DNA of 14,615 bases from assembly GCA_964612085.1 (NCBI GenBank), contig CAZTCJ010000090.1:1-14615 (forward strand), read 5' to 3'. The number at the start of each line of letters is the position of its first letter. Position 1 is the first letter of the stretch. The position numbers and the translations under genes are program-made. Shown piece by piece: positions 1-7,686 of the stretch. The notes beneath the pieces are model-generated. The model had not been told where the DNA came from and did no database searches. It saw only the letters and a list, made by a program, of their open reading frames with translations. This DNA comes from CAZTCJ01 sp964612085. Its GTDB lineage: Bacteria > Pseudomonadota > Alphaproteobacteria > JAJFIK01.

Positions 1-516
<516 letters not shown>

Positions 517-517
517 G

Positions 518-538
518 AGGCCTTTTGGAAATAGGCCT
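518..538. terminator. Possible weak bidirectional terminator hairpin between convergent genes
   Basis: AGGCCT at 518-523 pairs with AGGCCT at 533-538 around a 9-base loop, directly after the thiC stop and touching the stop codon of the convergent gene. Four T residues follow the left arm, but there is no long T tract after the right arm. Position favours a terminator role; the stem is short, so this is tentative. Confidence 0.3.
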
Positions 539-1638
539 TACCGGTGCCGGAGGAGTTTCTGGCACGCCTCGATGGCGTCGTTGAGCATGTCCCAGGCCGT
601 GCTTTCCGCATCGTCGGAACGCACCAGGTCGCCGCCGCGCAGGATGATGCCGGTAAAGGCCCGCTGGTGCCAGACGGCGGGCATGGGGATGCTCCGCAAC
701 TGGCCGCGCGCCGGTGCCGGTTCGGGAATCACATAGAAATAGGGCTCGTCGAACACCGCATCGCCGGGCGACAGGCCCACATGGATGGAGCGGCGGCCCC
801 GGTCGCCGGAGCGTTCCTCCAGAACGATCAGCATGCTGAGGTCGAGATGCTCCGGGCTGACATCGACTTCCGTGGGGCCCGGCCGCCGGTGGCCGTAAAG
901 CGCGCGCAGTTCCTGGAACATCCCGTGGGCATTGGCGAACCAGCGGCTTAATTCGAGCAGGCGCGGATCGCCGCTGCCGATCGTATAGGGCTTGTCCCGC
1001 TGGCGGTCCGGGCCGAGCGGATAGGGCAGCGGATGCTGCAGATGGGCCGGATCGATGCCGAGCCGGGCCGACTGGCTCGCCAGCCTGCGCCCGAGCTCGC
1101 TGTCCATCAGATTGCCGACCGGTTCCTCGCGCAGGCGGTGCCCGTCGCGCAGCATCATGATGCTGGCGGTGGTAAAGGAAAAACCGAGCCGGGTGCGCCC
1201 GGCGTAATCGGTCAGTTCATGGGTGACGAGGGCGTTGTTGTCGCCGTCCCAGAGAAGCCGGGCCGGGCTGCCGGTCTGGGCAGGCGCCGGGCGGGCCGCA
1301 TAAGCGGTGCGCGCCAGCCATTGCACCGCCCGGTGCACCTCGCGCCGCGTCTGGCTGAGAAATGCCGGATCCACCTGACCCAGCCGCAGCCAGTCCGCCC
1401 GCACCGGTTCGGGCTGATAGTCATCGACCGGATAATCGTAGTAAGTGTAGCCGCTGTCCCGTCCGCCTGGTCTGTCCGCGCCGCCATAGGCCCTGGGGCC
1501 TCCGCCATAGGGTCCAGTGCCATACGGTCCGGTGCCGGACTGTCCGCTACCGGACTGGCCGGACGGATCGTATGGGTTGGGAGGCCGTGGGGTGCCGCCG
1601 CCTTTCGGCGGCCACCAGGCATTCGGGTCACGGGGCAT
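538..1638 (-). CDS. Conserved protein of an apparently unnamed family, with a Gly/Pro/Tyr-rich N-terminal tail
   Basis: About 366 residues. I do not know its function. The first 70 or so residues are low-complexity, with repeated GPYG and GQSG units, and are likely disordered. The rest looks globular: an LLWDGDNNALVTH segment, then a region around residues 225-250 with RWFANAHGMFQELRAL, then GLSPGDAVFDEPYFYVIPEP near 288-307 and a WHQRAFTGIILRG segment. From memory, the GLSPGD...PYFYV...WH..G..GA.L pattern recurs in a conserved bacterial family of unknown role, possibly distantly like DUF5996. No signal peptide or membrane segment is visible. The ATG at 1638 is chosen because GGCGAGGCGG precedes it at a suitable distance; an ATG at 1680 in the same frame would add 14 residues but has no ribosome binding site. 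It overlaps the end of the S9 peptidase gene by 11 bp, so translational coupling is likely. Confidence 0.8.
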   Translation of the reverse strand: MPRDPNAWWPPKGGGTPRPPNPYDPSGQSGSGQSGTGPYGTGPYGGGPRAYGGADRPGGRDSGYTYYDYPVDDYQPEPVRADWLRLGQVDPAFLSQTRREVHRAVQWLARTAYAARPAPAQTGSPARLLWDGDNNALVTHELTDYAGRTRLGFSFTTASIMMLRDGHRLREEPVGNLMDSELGRRLASQSARLGIDPAHLQHPLPYPLGPDRQRDKPYTIGSGDPRLLELSRWFANAHGMFQELRALYGHRRPGPTEVDVSPEHLDLSMLIVLEERSGDRGRRSIHVGLSPGDAVFDEPYFYVIPEPAPARGQLRSIPMPAVWHQRAFTGIILRGGDLVRSDDAESTAWDMLNDAIEACQKLLRHR

Positions 1639-3739
1639 CGTCCGCCGCCTCGCCTTGTTTGCTGCTGCCCGGTCCGCCATAGCGCTCGAACCAGGCGAGG
1701 ATATAGGCCACCTTGGCCATGAGCTGGCTGGGCCGCGACGCGATGCCGTGGGAGGCGCCGGGAATGCGCACCATGGCGGTGTCCACCTTGCGCAGTTTCA
1801 AGGCCTGATAATATTGCTCGGTTTCCGAAATGGGCGTGCGCAGATCCGCGTCGCCAGTCAGCAGCATGGTCGGCGTGCTGACATTGCCCACGAGCGAGAG
1901 CGGCGAGCGCGCCCAATATTGCTCCGGGATCTCCCACGGCATGCCCGGGAACCAGTATTGGGTGAAGAACGGATAGGCATCCGCCGTCAGCACGAAGCTT
2001 TGCCAGTTGATCACGGGCTTGGCCACCACGGCGGCCTTGAAGCGGTCGGTCTTGCCGACGATCCAGGCGGTGAGCACGCCGCCGCCGCTGCCGCCGGTGA
2101 CGTAAAGCTGGTCCTCGTCGATAAAGCCCTTGGCGATCAGCGCATCGACGCCGGAGATCAGATCATCATAATCCTGGCTCGGATAGTTGTGGTGGATCAG
2201 ATTGGCGAACTCATTGCCGTAGCTGGTGCTGCCGCGCGGATTGACGAACAGGACCACATAGCCGGCGGCCGCGAAAAGCTGACCTTCCGCTGTGAAGCGC
2301 GGGCCGTAATCGGCGAACGGACCGCCATGGATCTCCAGCAGCAGGGGATACTCCTTGTCCGGATCGAAACCGGGCGGTGTCAGATACCAGGCCTGGATGT
2401 CGCGCTCGTCATGGGAGGAGGGATAAGTGATTTCCTCCATGGCGGCCATGTCCCGGTGCCCGAACAGATCGTCGTTGAGGCGGGTCAGCCGTTTCAGCTC
2501 CGCCTGGCGGGAGCGGGCGGCAGCCAGATCCGCCGGATGATCCGGCGCGGTGACGAGCGTGGCATAGGCGCCGTTGCGCGCGACCGTGAAGGCCGTGCCG
2601 CCATAGGGCCGTCCGATCGACAACCCGCCCAGCCCCTGGGCCAGGTCGGAGCGCCGCCCGTTCAGGTCCACGAAAGCGAGCTTGGTGTTGCCCCGGTCCG
2701 TGTAGAGAAAATAAATGCCGCGATTGTCGCCGGCCCATTTCGGACTTGAGACCGAGCGGTCGAGTTCGGAGGTGAGCACGCGCGGTTCGCCGCCTTGGCG
2801 GTCGTAGAGATAAAGCCGCGTGGTGTGAAAGCCTTTCTTTTCGTCGTCGAAGCCCGTATAGGCGATATAGCGGCCATTGGGGGAGACGGCGGGCGATCCG
2901 TCCGCGCCGTCCCGGTCCGTCAGGACCGTGACGGTTCCGTCCGCGACCGACACTTCATAGAGTTCGGAATTGAGCGGCTGATACTCCCAATCGTCGCGCC
3001 GGTTGGCGGAGATGATCAGGCTCTTGCCGTCGGGCATCCAGGCCGGCGTGCCGTTGTGGTTGAAATCGCCGGAGGTGATCTGACGCGGCGTGCCGCCTTC
3101 CGCCGGCACCACGAAGATGTGGCGATAGGCCGGGGGCAGGAAGCCCGCGCCGTCGAAGCGGTAGGTCACCCGGTCGATCACCTTGGGCGCGTCGGCCCAT
3201 TCAGCGCCTTTGGGCGCGGACGGCAGGCTCGCCATCGGCTTCGGCTGGGAGTCGACATTCATGGTGAAGGCGATCTGGCTGCCATCCGGCGACCAGGCGA
3301 GATTGCCGGGGCTTTCGGTCAGATCGGCGATCTTGGCGGTCTGGCCCGTATCCATCCAGCGCACATAGATCTGGGGCGAGCCTTCGGCGGCTGTCACATA
3401 AGCGAGCCGTGTGCCGTCGGGCGACCAGCGGGGCGAGCCGTAGGACTTGCTGTCGGCCAGGAGCGGACGATGGTTCGTGCGGTCCACATCGATGGTCCAA
3501 AGACTGCCGCGCCGGCTGTCTTTCATGATGTCCATGGCGGTGCGCACATAGACGATGGTGTTCCCGTCGGGCGAGATCCGCGGATCGTTGGCGTATTCGA
3601 GATCGAAGACGTCTGCCAACTCGAGCGGCGCCAGTGCCTCGTCCGCCGCCGTGTCCTGCGCCATTGCCGGGCCTGCCGCCAAGCCAAAGCCCAGCCCTAA
3701 GGCCAACGCGCGCGCAACACCCCCAAATCCCCACGTCAT
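1628..3739 (-). CDS. S9 family peptidase (prolyl oligopeptidase / acylaminoacyl-peptidase type), secreted
   Basis: Serine peptidase expected to cleave short peptides in the periplasm. The 703 residues begin with a signal peptide, a hydrophobic stretch ending AAGPAMA with cleavage likely before QDT at residue 28. Residues about 45-400 form a beta-propeller with repeated SPDG/SPNG blades (PD40 type). The alpha/beta-hydrolase domain follows: oxyanion motif HGGP at 471-474, nucleophile Ser551 in GGSGGG, acid Asp632 in GDADLRTP and His664 in GASHG, so the catalytic triad is complete. Length fits the S9 family. GGAG lies about 9-12 bases before the ATG, supporting the start. It is divergent from the TMEM175-type gene and overlaps the downstream gene of unknown function. 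Exact S9 subfamily (DPP-like or acylaminoacyl-peptidase) cannot be settled by eye. Confidence 0.95.
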   Translation of the reverse strand: MTWGFGGVARALALGLGFGLAAGPAMAQDTAADEALAPLELADVFDLEYANDPRISPDGNTIVYVRTAMDIMKDSRRGSLWTIDVDRTNHRPLLADSKSYGSPRWSPDGTRLAYVTAAEGSPQIYVRWMDTGQTAKIADLTESPGNLAWSPDGSQIAFTMNVDSQPKPMASLPSAPKGAEWADAPKVIDRVTYRFDGAGFLPPAYRHIFVVPAEGGTPRQITSGDFNHNGTPAWMPDGKSLIISANRRDDWEYQPLNSELYEVSVADGTVTVLTDRDGADGSPAVSPNGRYIAYTGFDDEKKGFHTTRLYLYDRQGGEPRVLTSELDRSVSSPKWAGDNRGIYFLYTDRGNTKLAFVDLNGRRSDLAQGLGGLSIGRPYGGTAFTVARNGAYATLVTAPDHPADLAAARSRQAELKRLTRLNDDLFGHRDMAAMEEITYPSSHDERDIQAWYLTPPGFDPDKEYPLLLEIHGGPFADYGPRFTAEGQLFAAAGYVVLFVNPRGSTSYGNEFANLIHHNYPSQDYDDLISGVDALIAKGFIDEDQLYVTGGSGGGVLTAWIVGKTDRFKAAVVAKPVINWQSFVLTADAYPFFTQYWFPGMPWEIPEQYWARSPLSLVGNVSTPTMLLTGDADLRTPISETEQYYQALKLRKVDTAMVRIPGASHGIASRPSQLMAKVAYILAWFERYGGPGSSKQGEAADDAP

Positions 3740-3878
3740 GATCCCGCTCCGTTGCTAGTCTACCCGTTGGACAAGAGTGTACGGCCATCTGACGCCAGGG
3801 CCAATTACCCTGCATCGGGGTACAGTGACGGGCGGTGCTGGAAAGCGAAAGAAGCAGGGCGCACAGGGGAGCCTGAGC
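3740..3878. promoter_or_regulatory. Divergent promoter region with a TACCC-N7-GGGTA inverted repeat
   Basis: This 139-bp gap must carry the start signals for the S9 peptidase gene (-) and the TMEM175/M20 pair (+). An inverted repeat, TACCC at 3806-3810 and GGGTA at 3818-3822, sits near its middle and could be a regulator site for either side. No clear -35/-10 pair stands out. The reading frame of the (+) gene extends back to a GTG at 3777, but that stretch reads as non-coding. Confidence 0.35.
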
Positions 3879-4616
3879 ATGCGTGACCAAGTCTTAAGGA
3901 CGGGCCAGGGGGAGGCCGGTTTCCGCTGGCGGGGCCGGGAAGTCTCGCGCATCGAGAACCTGTCCGACATCGTCTTCGCCCTGGCCTTGAGCCTGATCGC
4001 GCTCGCCAGCGTGCCCCGCACCTTTTATGAATTGACCGACATGTGGCGGGACGGCGTCGCCATCGCCGGCTGTTTCATGATCTTCATGGTGATCTGGCGG
4101 ATGCATTACGTGTTTTTCCGCCGCTACGACCTGGAAGACGGCCGCACGGTGTTTCTCAACACCATCCTGCTCTTCCTGGTGATGGTGTTTGCCTATCCGC
4201 TCAAATTCCTCACCCGTTTCATGGTCGATCTGGTCATGTTCTTCGCCGTCCGGGATCCGAGCGGCGAGGAAATCATGCAGATCCTGCGCTATGAGGACGC
4301 CCGCTGGCTGACCGTCATTTACGGCGCGGGCTATATCGCGGTGTTCGCGGTCTTCGCCGCTCTTTACAAACATGCGGCCTCATTGGCCGATGCTCTGGAT
4401 CTGACGCCGGTGGAACGCATCCGGACGCGCGAATCCATACACATGGCTTATGTCCAAATGGGCGCCGCCGCCCTGGCCATCATCCTGGCGGTCAGCCTGC
4501 CGGCGTTTTGGGCGGCCTGGTCCGGTTGGGCCTTTATGCTGATCTGGCCTGTGAGCGTTTGGGTCGGGACACGGACCGAACGGCGGATCGCGGCTTTGGA
4601 AGAGGCGGGATCATGA
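3879..4616 (+). CDS. TMEM175/DUF1211 family membrane protein, putative K+ channel
   Basis: Inner-membrane protein of the TMEM175 family, whose characterised members conduct potassium. 245 residues with about six hydrophobic segments near 29-46, 57-77, 90-107, 140-163, 190-212 and 214-230. The family signature RxxxFSD in helix 1 appears as RIENLSD (residues 24-30), so the usual Phe is Leu, followed by IVFALALSLIAL. Other family-like features are WRMHYVFFRRYD and LNTILLFLVMVFAYP. ATG 3879 is chosen over the GTG at 3777: AGGGGA precedes it by about 9 bases, and the extra 34 residues are basic and unlike the family. Its stop overlaps the start of the M20 gene (ATGA), so the two are co-translated. 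Ion specificity is family inference only, given the altered motif. Confidence 0.85.
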   Translation: MRDQVLRTGQGEAGFRWRGREVSRIENLSDIVFALALSLIALASVPRTFYELTDMWRDGVAIAGCFMIFMVIWRMHYVFFRRYDLEDGRTVFLNTILLFLVMVFAYPLKFLTRFMVDLVMFFAVRDPSGEEIMQILRYEDARWLTVIYGAGYIAVFAVFAALYKHAASLADALDLTPVERIRTRESIHMAYVQMGAAALAIILAVSLPAFWAAWSGWAFMLIWPVSVWVGTRTERRIAALEEAGS

Positions 4617-6118
4617 GACGGGGGCAGGGCATGAAGCTGGCAATGCGGATTATCGGTGTGGCGCTGCTGGTGCTCGCGGCGCTTCTGGCGTTGATGGCCT
4701 GGCGGGCCGTCAATCTGGAGAGCGCGCGCCTCGATGTGCCGCAACCGGCGGCACCCAGTTACGATGCCGATGCCATCGCGGAACGGTTGGGCGCGGCCAT
4801 CCGCATCAAGACCATTTCGCTCGTCGAAGGCCGGGAAAGCGCCGATCCGGAGACCTTCCGCGCGTTCCGGACCTGGCTGGCCCGGACCTATCCGGCCTTT
4901 CACGGGGCGGCGGCGCTGGAAACGGTCAACGAGCACACGCTGGTCTACCGCTGGCCGGGCCAGGATGCGACGCGGGGCGCCATCGCCTTTCTGGCCCATC
5001 AGGATGTGGTGCCGGTTGAGGCGGGCAGCGAGGCGGCCTGGACCCAACCGCCGTTTTCCGGTGCCGTCGCCGACGGTTATGTCTGGGGCCGGGGCGCGCT
5101 TGATATGAAAACCGTCCTGGTGACGCTGATGGAAGCGGCGGAACGGCTGGCGCGGGACGGTTTCCGTCCGGACCGGGACGTTTATTTCTTCTTCGGCCAC
5201 GATGAGGAGGTCGGCGGCGGCCAGGGCATGCAGGCGATCGCCGGTCTGATGCGCGAGCGCGGCATCCGACTCGACTGGACCCTGGATGAAGGCAGCATTG
5301 TCGCCAATGGCCCTGCTTTTCTCGGTATCGAGCCCGATATCGCCCTCATCTCTACGGCCGAGAAGGGCTATGTCACCCTGGAACTCACCGCGCGGGATCC
5401 GGGCGGTCATTCCTCCCTGCCGCGCGATCAGACGGCGGTGAGCAAGCTGGCCAAAGCCGTTGCCACGCTCACGGACAATCAGTTTCCGGCGCGGATCGAC
5501 GGCCAGATGGTCTCGCTGCTGCGTGCCGTCGCGGCCGAAAGCGATTTCACCCAGAAGATGGCCATCGCCAATCTGTGGCTGACCGGGCCGCTGGTGCGCC
5601 GCATGTTGCTCACCGATACCACCATGGCCGCCAGCATGCGGACCACGACGGCTCCCACAATGATCAGCGGGGGGACGGCGGAGAATATCCTGCCGGAAGA
5701 GGCCCGCGCCATCGTCAATTTCCGGGTGCATCCAGCCGACACGGTGGAGGAGGTGGTGGCGCGGGTGCGCCGTCTCGTGGGGGAAGAGATCGATGTGGCT
5801 TTCGCGGGCGCCACCGGGGGCTCGAGCCCAAGCAGCCGGTCCTCGATCGACGGGGAAGGCTACCTGACGATCAGGCAAGCGATCGGCGATGCTTTCGGGC
5901 CAGTCGTGGTGGCGCCGAGCCTGACCGTCGGCGGCACGGATTCAAAACATCTGGAAGGGGTGGCCGAGAATATCTACCGCTTCGCGCCCATCCTGCTGAC
6001 GCCCGATGATCTGTCCGGCATTCACGGGACGAATGAACGCATCGCCGTCGATCAACTGGGCCGGATGGCCACGTTCTACGAACGGGTTTTGCGCATCGGC
6101 GCCGGGCCGGTCGAATAA
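4613..6118 (+). CDS. M20 family metallopeptidase, PM20D1-like, membrane-anchored
   Basis: Zinc hydrolase of the M20 family; the sequence most resembles the carboxypeptidase-S/PM20D1 group, which hydrolyses peptides or N-acyl amino acids. 501 residues. Residues 8-29 form an N-terminal membrane segment or uncleaved signal, so the catalytic domain is probably periplasmic. Metal and catalytic residues are all present: His129 and Asp131 (AHQD), bridging Asp164 (GALDMK), Glu198/Glu199 (GHDEEVGG), Asp225 (LDEGS) and His471 (SGIHGTNE). GGHSSLP at 264-270 belongs to the lid domain. The start is the ATG at 4613, with AGAGGCGGG just upstream and ATGA overlap with the preceding stop. The frame is open further upstream, but that part overlaps the channel gene. 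It ends directly against the stop of the convergent monooxygenase gene with no spacer. Confidence 0.93.
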   Translation: MRRGQGMKLAMRIIGVALLVLAALLALMAWRAVNLESARLDVPQPAAPSYDADAIAERLGAAIRIKTISLVEGRESADPETFRAFRTWLARTYPAFHGAAALETVNEHTLVYRWPGQDATRGAIAFLAHQDVVPVEAGSEAAWTQPPFSGAVADGYVWGRGALDMKTVLVTLMEAAERLARDGFRPDRDVYFFFGHDEEVGGGQGMQAIAGLMRERGIRLDWTLDEGSIVANGPAFLGIEPDIALISTAEKGYVTLELTARDPGGHSSLPRDQTAVSKLAKAVATLTDNQFPARIDGQMVSLLRAVAAESDFTQKMAIANLWLTGPLVRRMLLTDTTMAASMRTTTAPTMISGGTAENILPEEARAIVNFRVHPADTVEEVVARVRRLVGEEIDVAFAGATGGSSPSSRSSIDGEGYLTIRQAIGDAFGPVVVAPSLTVGGTDSKHLEGVAENIYRFAPILLTPDDLSGIHGTNERIAVDQLGRMATFYERVLRIGAGPVE

Positions 6119-7585
6119 TCAGCCCGGCAAGGTGAAGGTCATCACCCCGTCATCCAGAGGCTTGGTCAGCAGCACCTTGTTGTCTTCATAGGACTGCAGA
6201 TTGACCCAGGGTTCCTTGTCGCCCTGTTTGGGCGCGGTTTCCTCCCAGCGCTGAATATAACCCGCCTGAAAGCCGCCGAAGAACGGCCGTTCCTCCATGC
6301 CCACATCCTCGGGCCGGAAGCGCGGCGTCGCGGCCTGCATGTTGATCCTGTCCATGTGATTGAGCAGGCGGCAGACATACTCCGCGATCAGCTCTACACG
6401 GAGCGTGTAGGAGGCGATCAAGGTGCCGTTGGTGGTCGCCAGATTGGGCACGCCGGAGAACATGATGCCGCGATAGGTCCAGGCTTCGGAAAACACCACC
6501 GGCACGTCGTCGATCCTGTAGTCCACGCCGCCGCCCATCAGGATCTTGAGGCCCGTGGCCGTGATGATGACATCGGCCTCCACATGCTCGCCGGAGGTCA
6601 TGCGGATGCCCGTTTCCGTGAACGTATCGATATGGCCGGTGACGACCGACGCGGAACCATCGGCGATGGCCTTGAAGATATCGCCGTCGGGAGACATGCA
6701 CAGGCGCTCGTCCCAAGGCTCGTATTGGGGCTTGAAATGGGTGTCGAAGTCGTAATCGTCCGGCAGGCGCTTTTTCGCCTCGCCGAACAGGTAATCTTTG
6801 ACCTTTTCCGGGTTCTCCCGGGCGTTCCGGTAGAGGAATTTCTCCAGAAAGATCGCCCGCCGGCGCATGATGGAAGCGGCCCAGCTTTTCGGCAGCAGCG
6901 CCCGCACGGCGCGGGAGAAGGCATCGCTTTCCGGCAGGCAGGCGATATAGCTGGGGGAGCGTTGCACCATCACCACGTGATCGGCGGTCTTGGCGAGCGC
7001 CGGGATCAGCGTGATGGCGGTGGCGCCAGAGCCGATCACAGCCACCCGCTGGCCCGCGCCGTCGAAGCCTTCCGGCCAGTCCTGGGGATGGATGATCCGC
7101 CCACGGAACCGGTCCCGGCCCGGAAACTCCGGCGTATAGCCTTCATCGTAGGAATAATAGCCCGAGCAGATCTGCAGCCAGTTGCAGGTGACGGTCTCGA
7201 CCGCGCCCGTATCGGTCCGCTCGACGCTCAGCGTCCAGCGGGCGGTCTTGTTCGACCAGGCCGCGCGTTTGACCTTGTGATGGTAGCGGATATGCCGGTC
7301 GATGCCTTCGTCGCGCGCCACATCCTTGAGATACTGCAGAATATCGGCGCCGTCGGCGAGAATCTTGCCTTCGGGCCAGCGGCGGAAGGAATAGGCGAAG
7401 GCGTGGACGTCGCTGTCGGAGCGAATGCCCGGATAGCGGAACAGGTCCCAGGTGCCGCCGATGGTGTCGCGGGCCTCCAGGATCGCGTAGCGCTTCATGG
7501 GGCACTTTTCTTGGAGATGATGCGCGACGCCGATGCCGGCGAGCCCTGCTCCGATTATGACGACATCGAAATGATCGTTGCTCAT
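6119..7585 (-). CDS. Flavin-containing Baeyer-Villiger monooxygenase, EthA-like
   Basis: FAD- and NADPH-dependent monooxygenase that inserts oxygen into ketones or oxidises sulfur compounds. 488 residues, almost the same length as mycobacterial EthA. FAD-binding GAGLAG at 12-17, then GGTWDLFRYPGIRSDSD near 43-59. The Baeyer-Villiger fingerprint FxGxxxH...WP appears as FRGRIIHPQDWP (160-171), with Pro in place of the usual Thr after His, as I recall for EthA. The NADPH motif GSGATA is at 185-190, and ICSGYYSYDEGY and IITATGL are also EthA-like. The start ATG is preceded by a GGGGG tract about 6-10 bases upstream. It lies 101 bp downstream of the antiporter gene on the same strand. No EthR-like TetR regulator is next to it. 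Natural substrate is unknown. Confidence 0.93.
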   Translation of the reverse strand: MSNDHFDVVIIGAGLAGIGVAHHLQEKCPMKRYAILEARDTIGGTWDLFRYPGIRSDSDVHAFAYSFRRWPEGKILADGADILQYLKDVARDEGIDRHIRYHHKVKRAAWSNKTARWTLSVERTDTGAVETVTCNWLQICSGYYSYDEGYTPEFPGRDRFRGRIIHPQDWPEGFDGAGQRVAVIGSGATAITLIPALAKTADHVVMVQRSPSYIACLPESDAFSRAVRALLPKSWAASIMRRRAIFLEKFLYRNARENPEKVKDYLFGEAKKRLPDDYDFDTHFKPQYEPWDERLCMSPDGDIFKAIADGSASVVTGHIDTFTETGIRMTSGEHVEADVIITATGLKILMGGGVDYRIDDVPVVFSEAWTYRGIMFSGVPNLATTNGTLIASYTLRVELIAEYVCRLLNHMDRINMQAATPRFRPEDVGMEERPFFGGFQAGYIQRWEETAPKQGDKEPWVNLQSYEDNKVLLTKPLDDGVMTFTLPG

Positions 7586-7686
7586 GCTTGGCCCCCACAG
7601 CCTGATCCGGTGTCAGGATCGAGTGTACAGGCACAAGGCTTAAGGGGAAATGGCGCGGCGGCACAAACAGGCCGCGGCGAATGGGC

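Noticed and set aside
1517..2749. Long (+) open frame across the S9 peptidase region
   Set aside because: Antisense to the peptidase and the adjoining gene, with no recognisable domain or ribosome binding site.
7601..7620. Overlapping short repeats (CCTGA/TCAGG and GATCC/GGATC) upstream of the monooxygenase gene
   Set aside because: Only 5-bp arms in two mutually exclusive pairings; not enough for an operator call.
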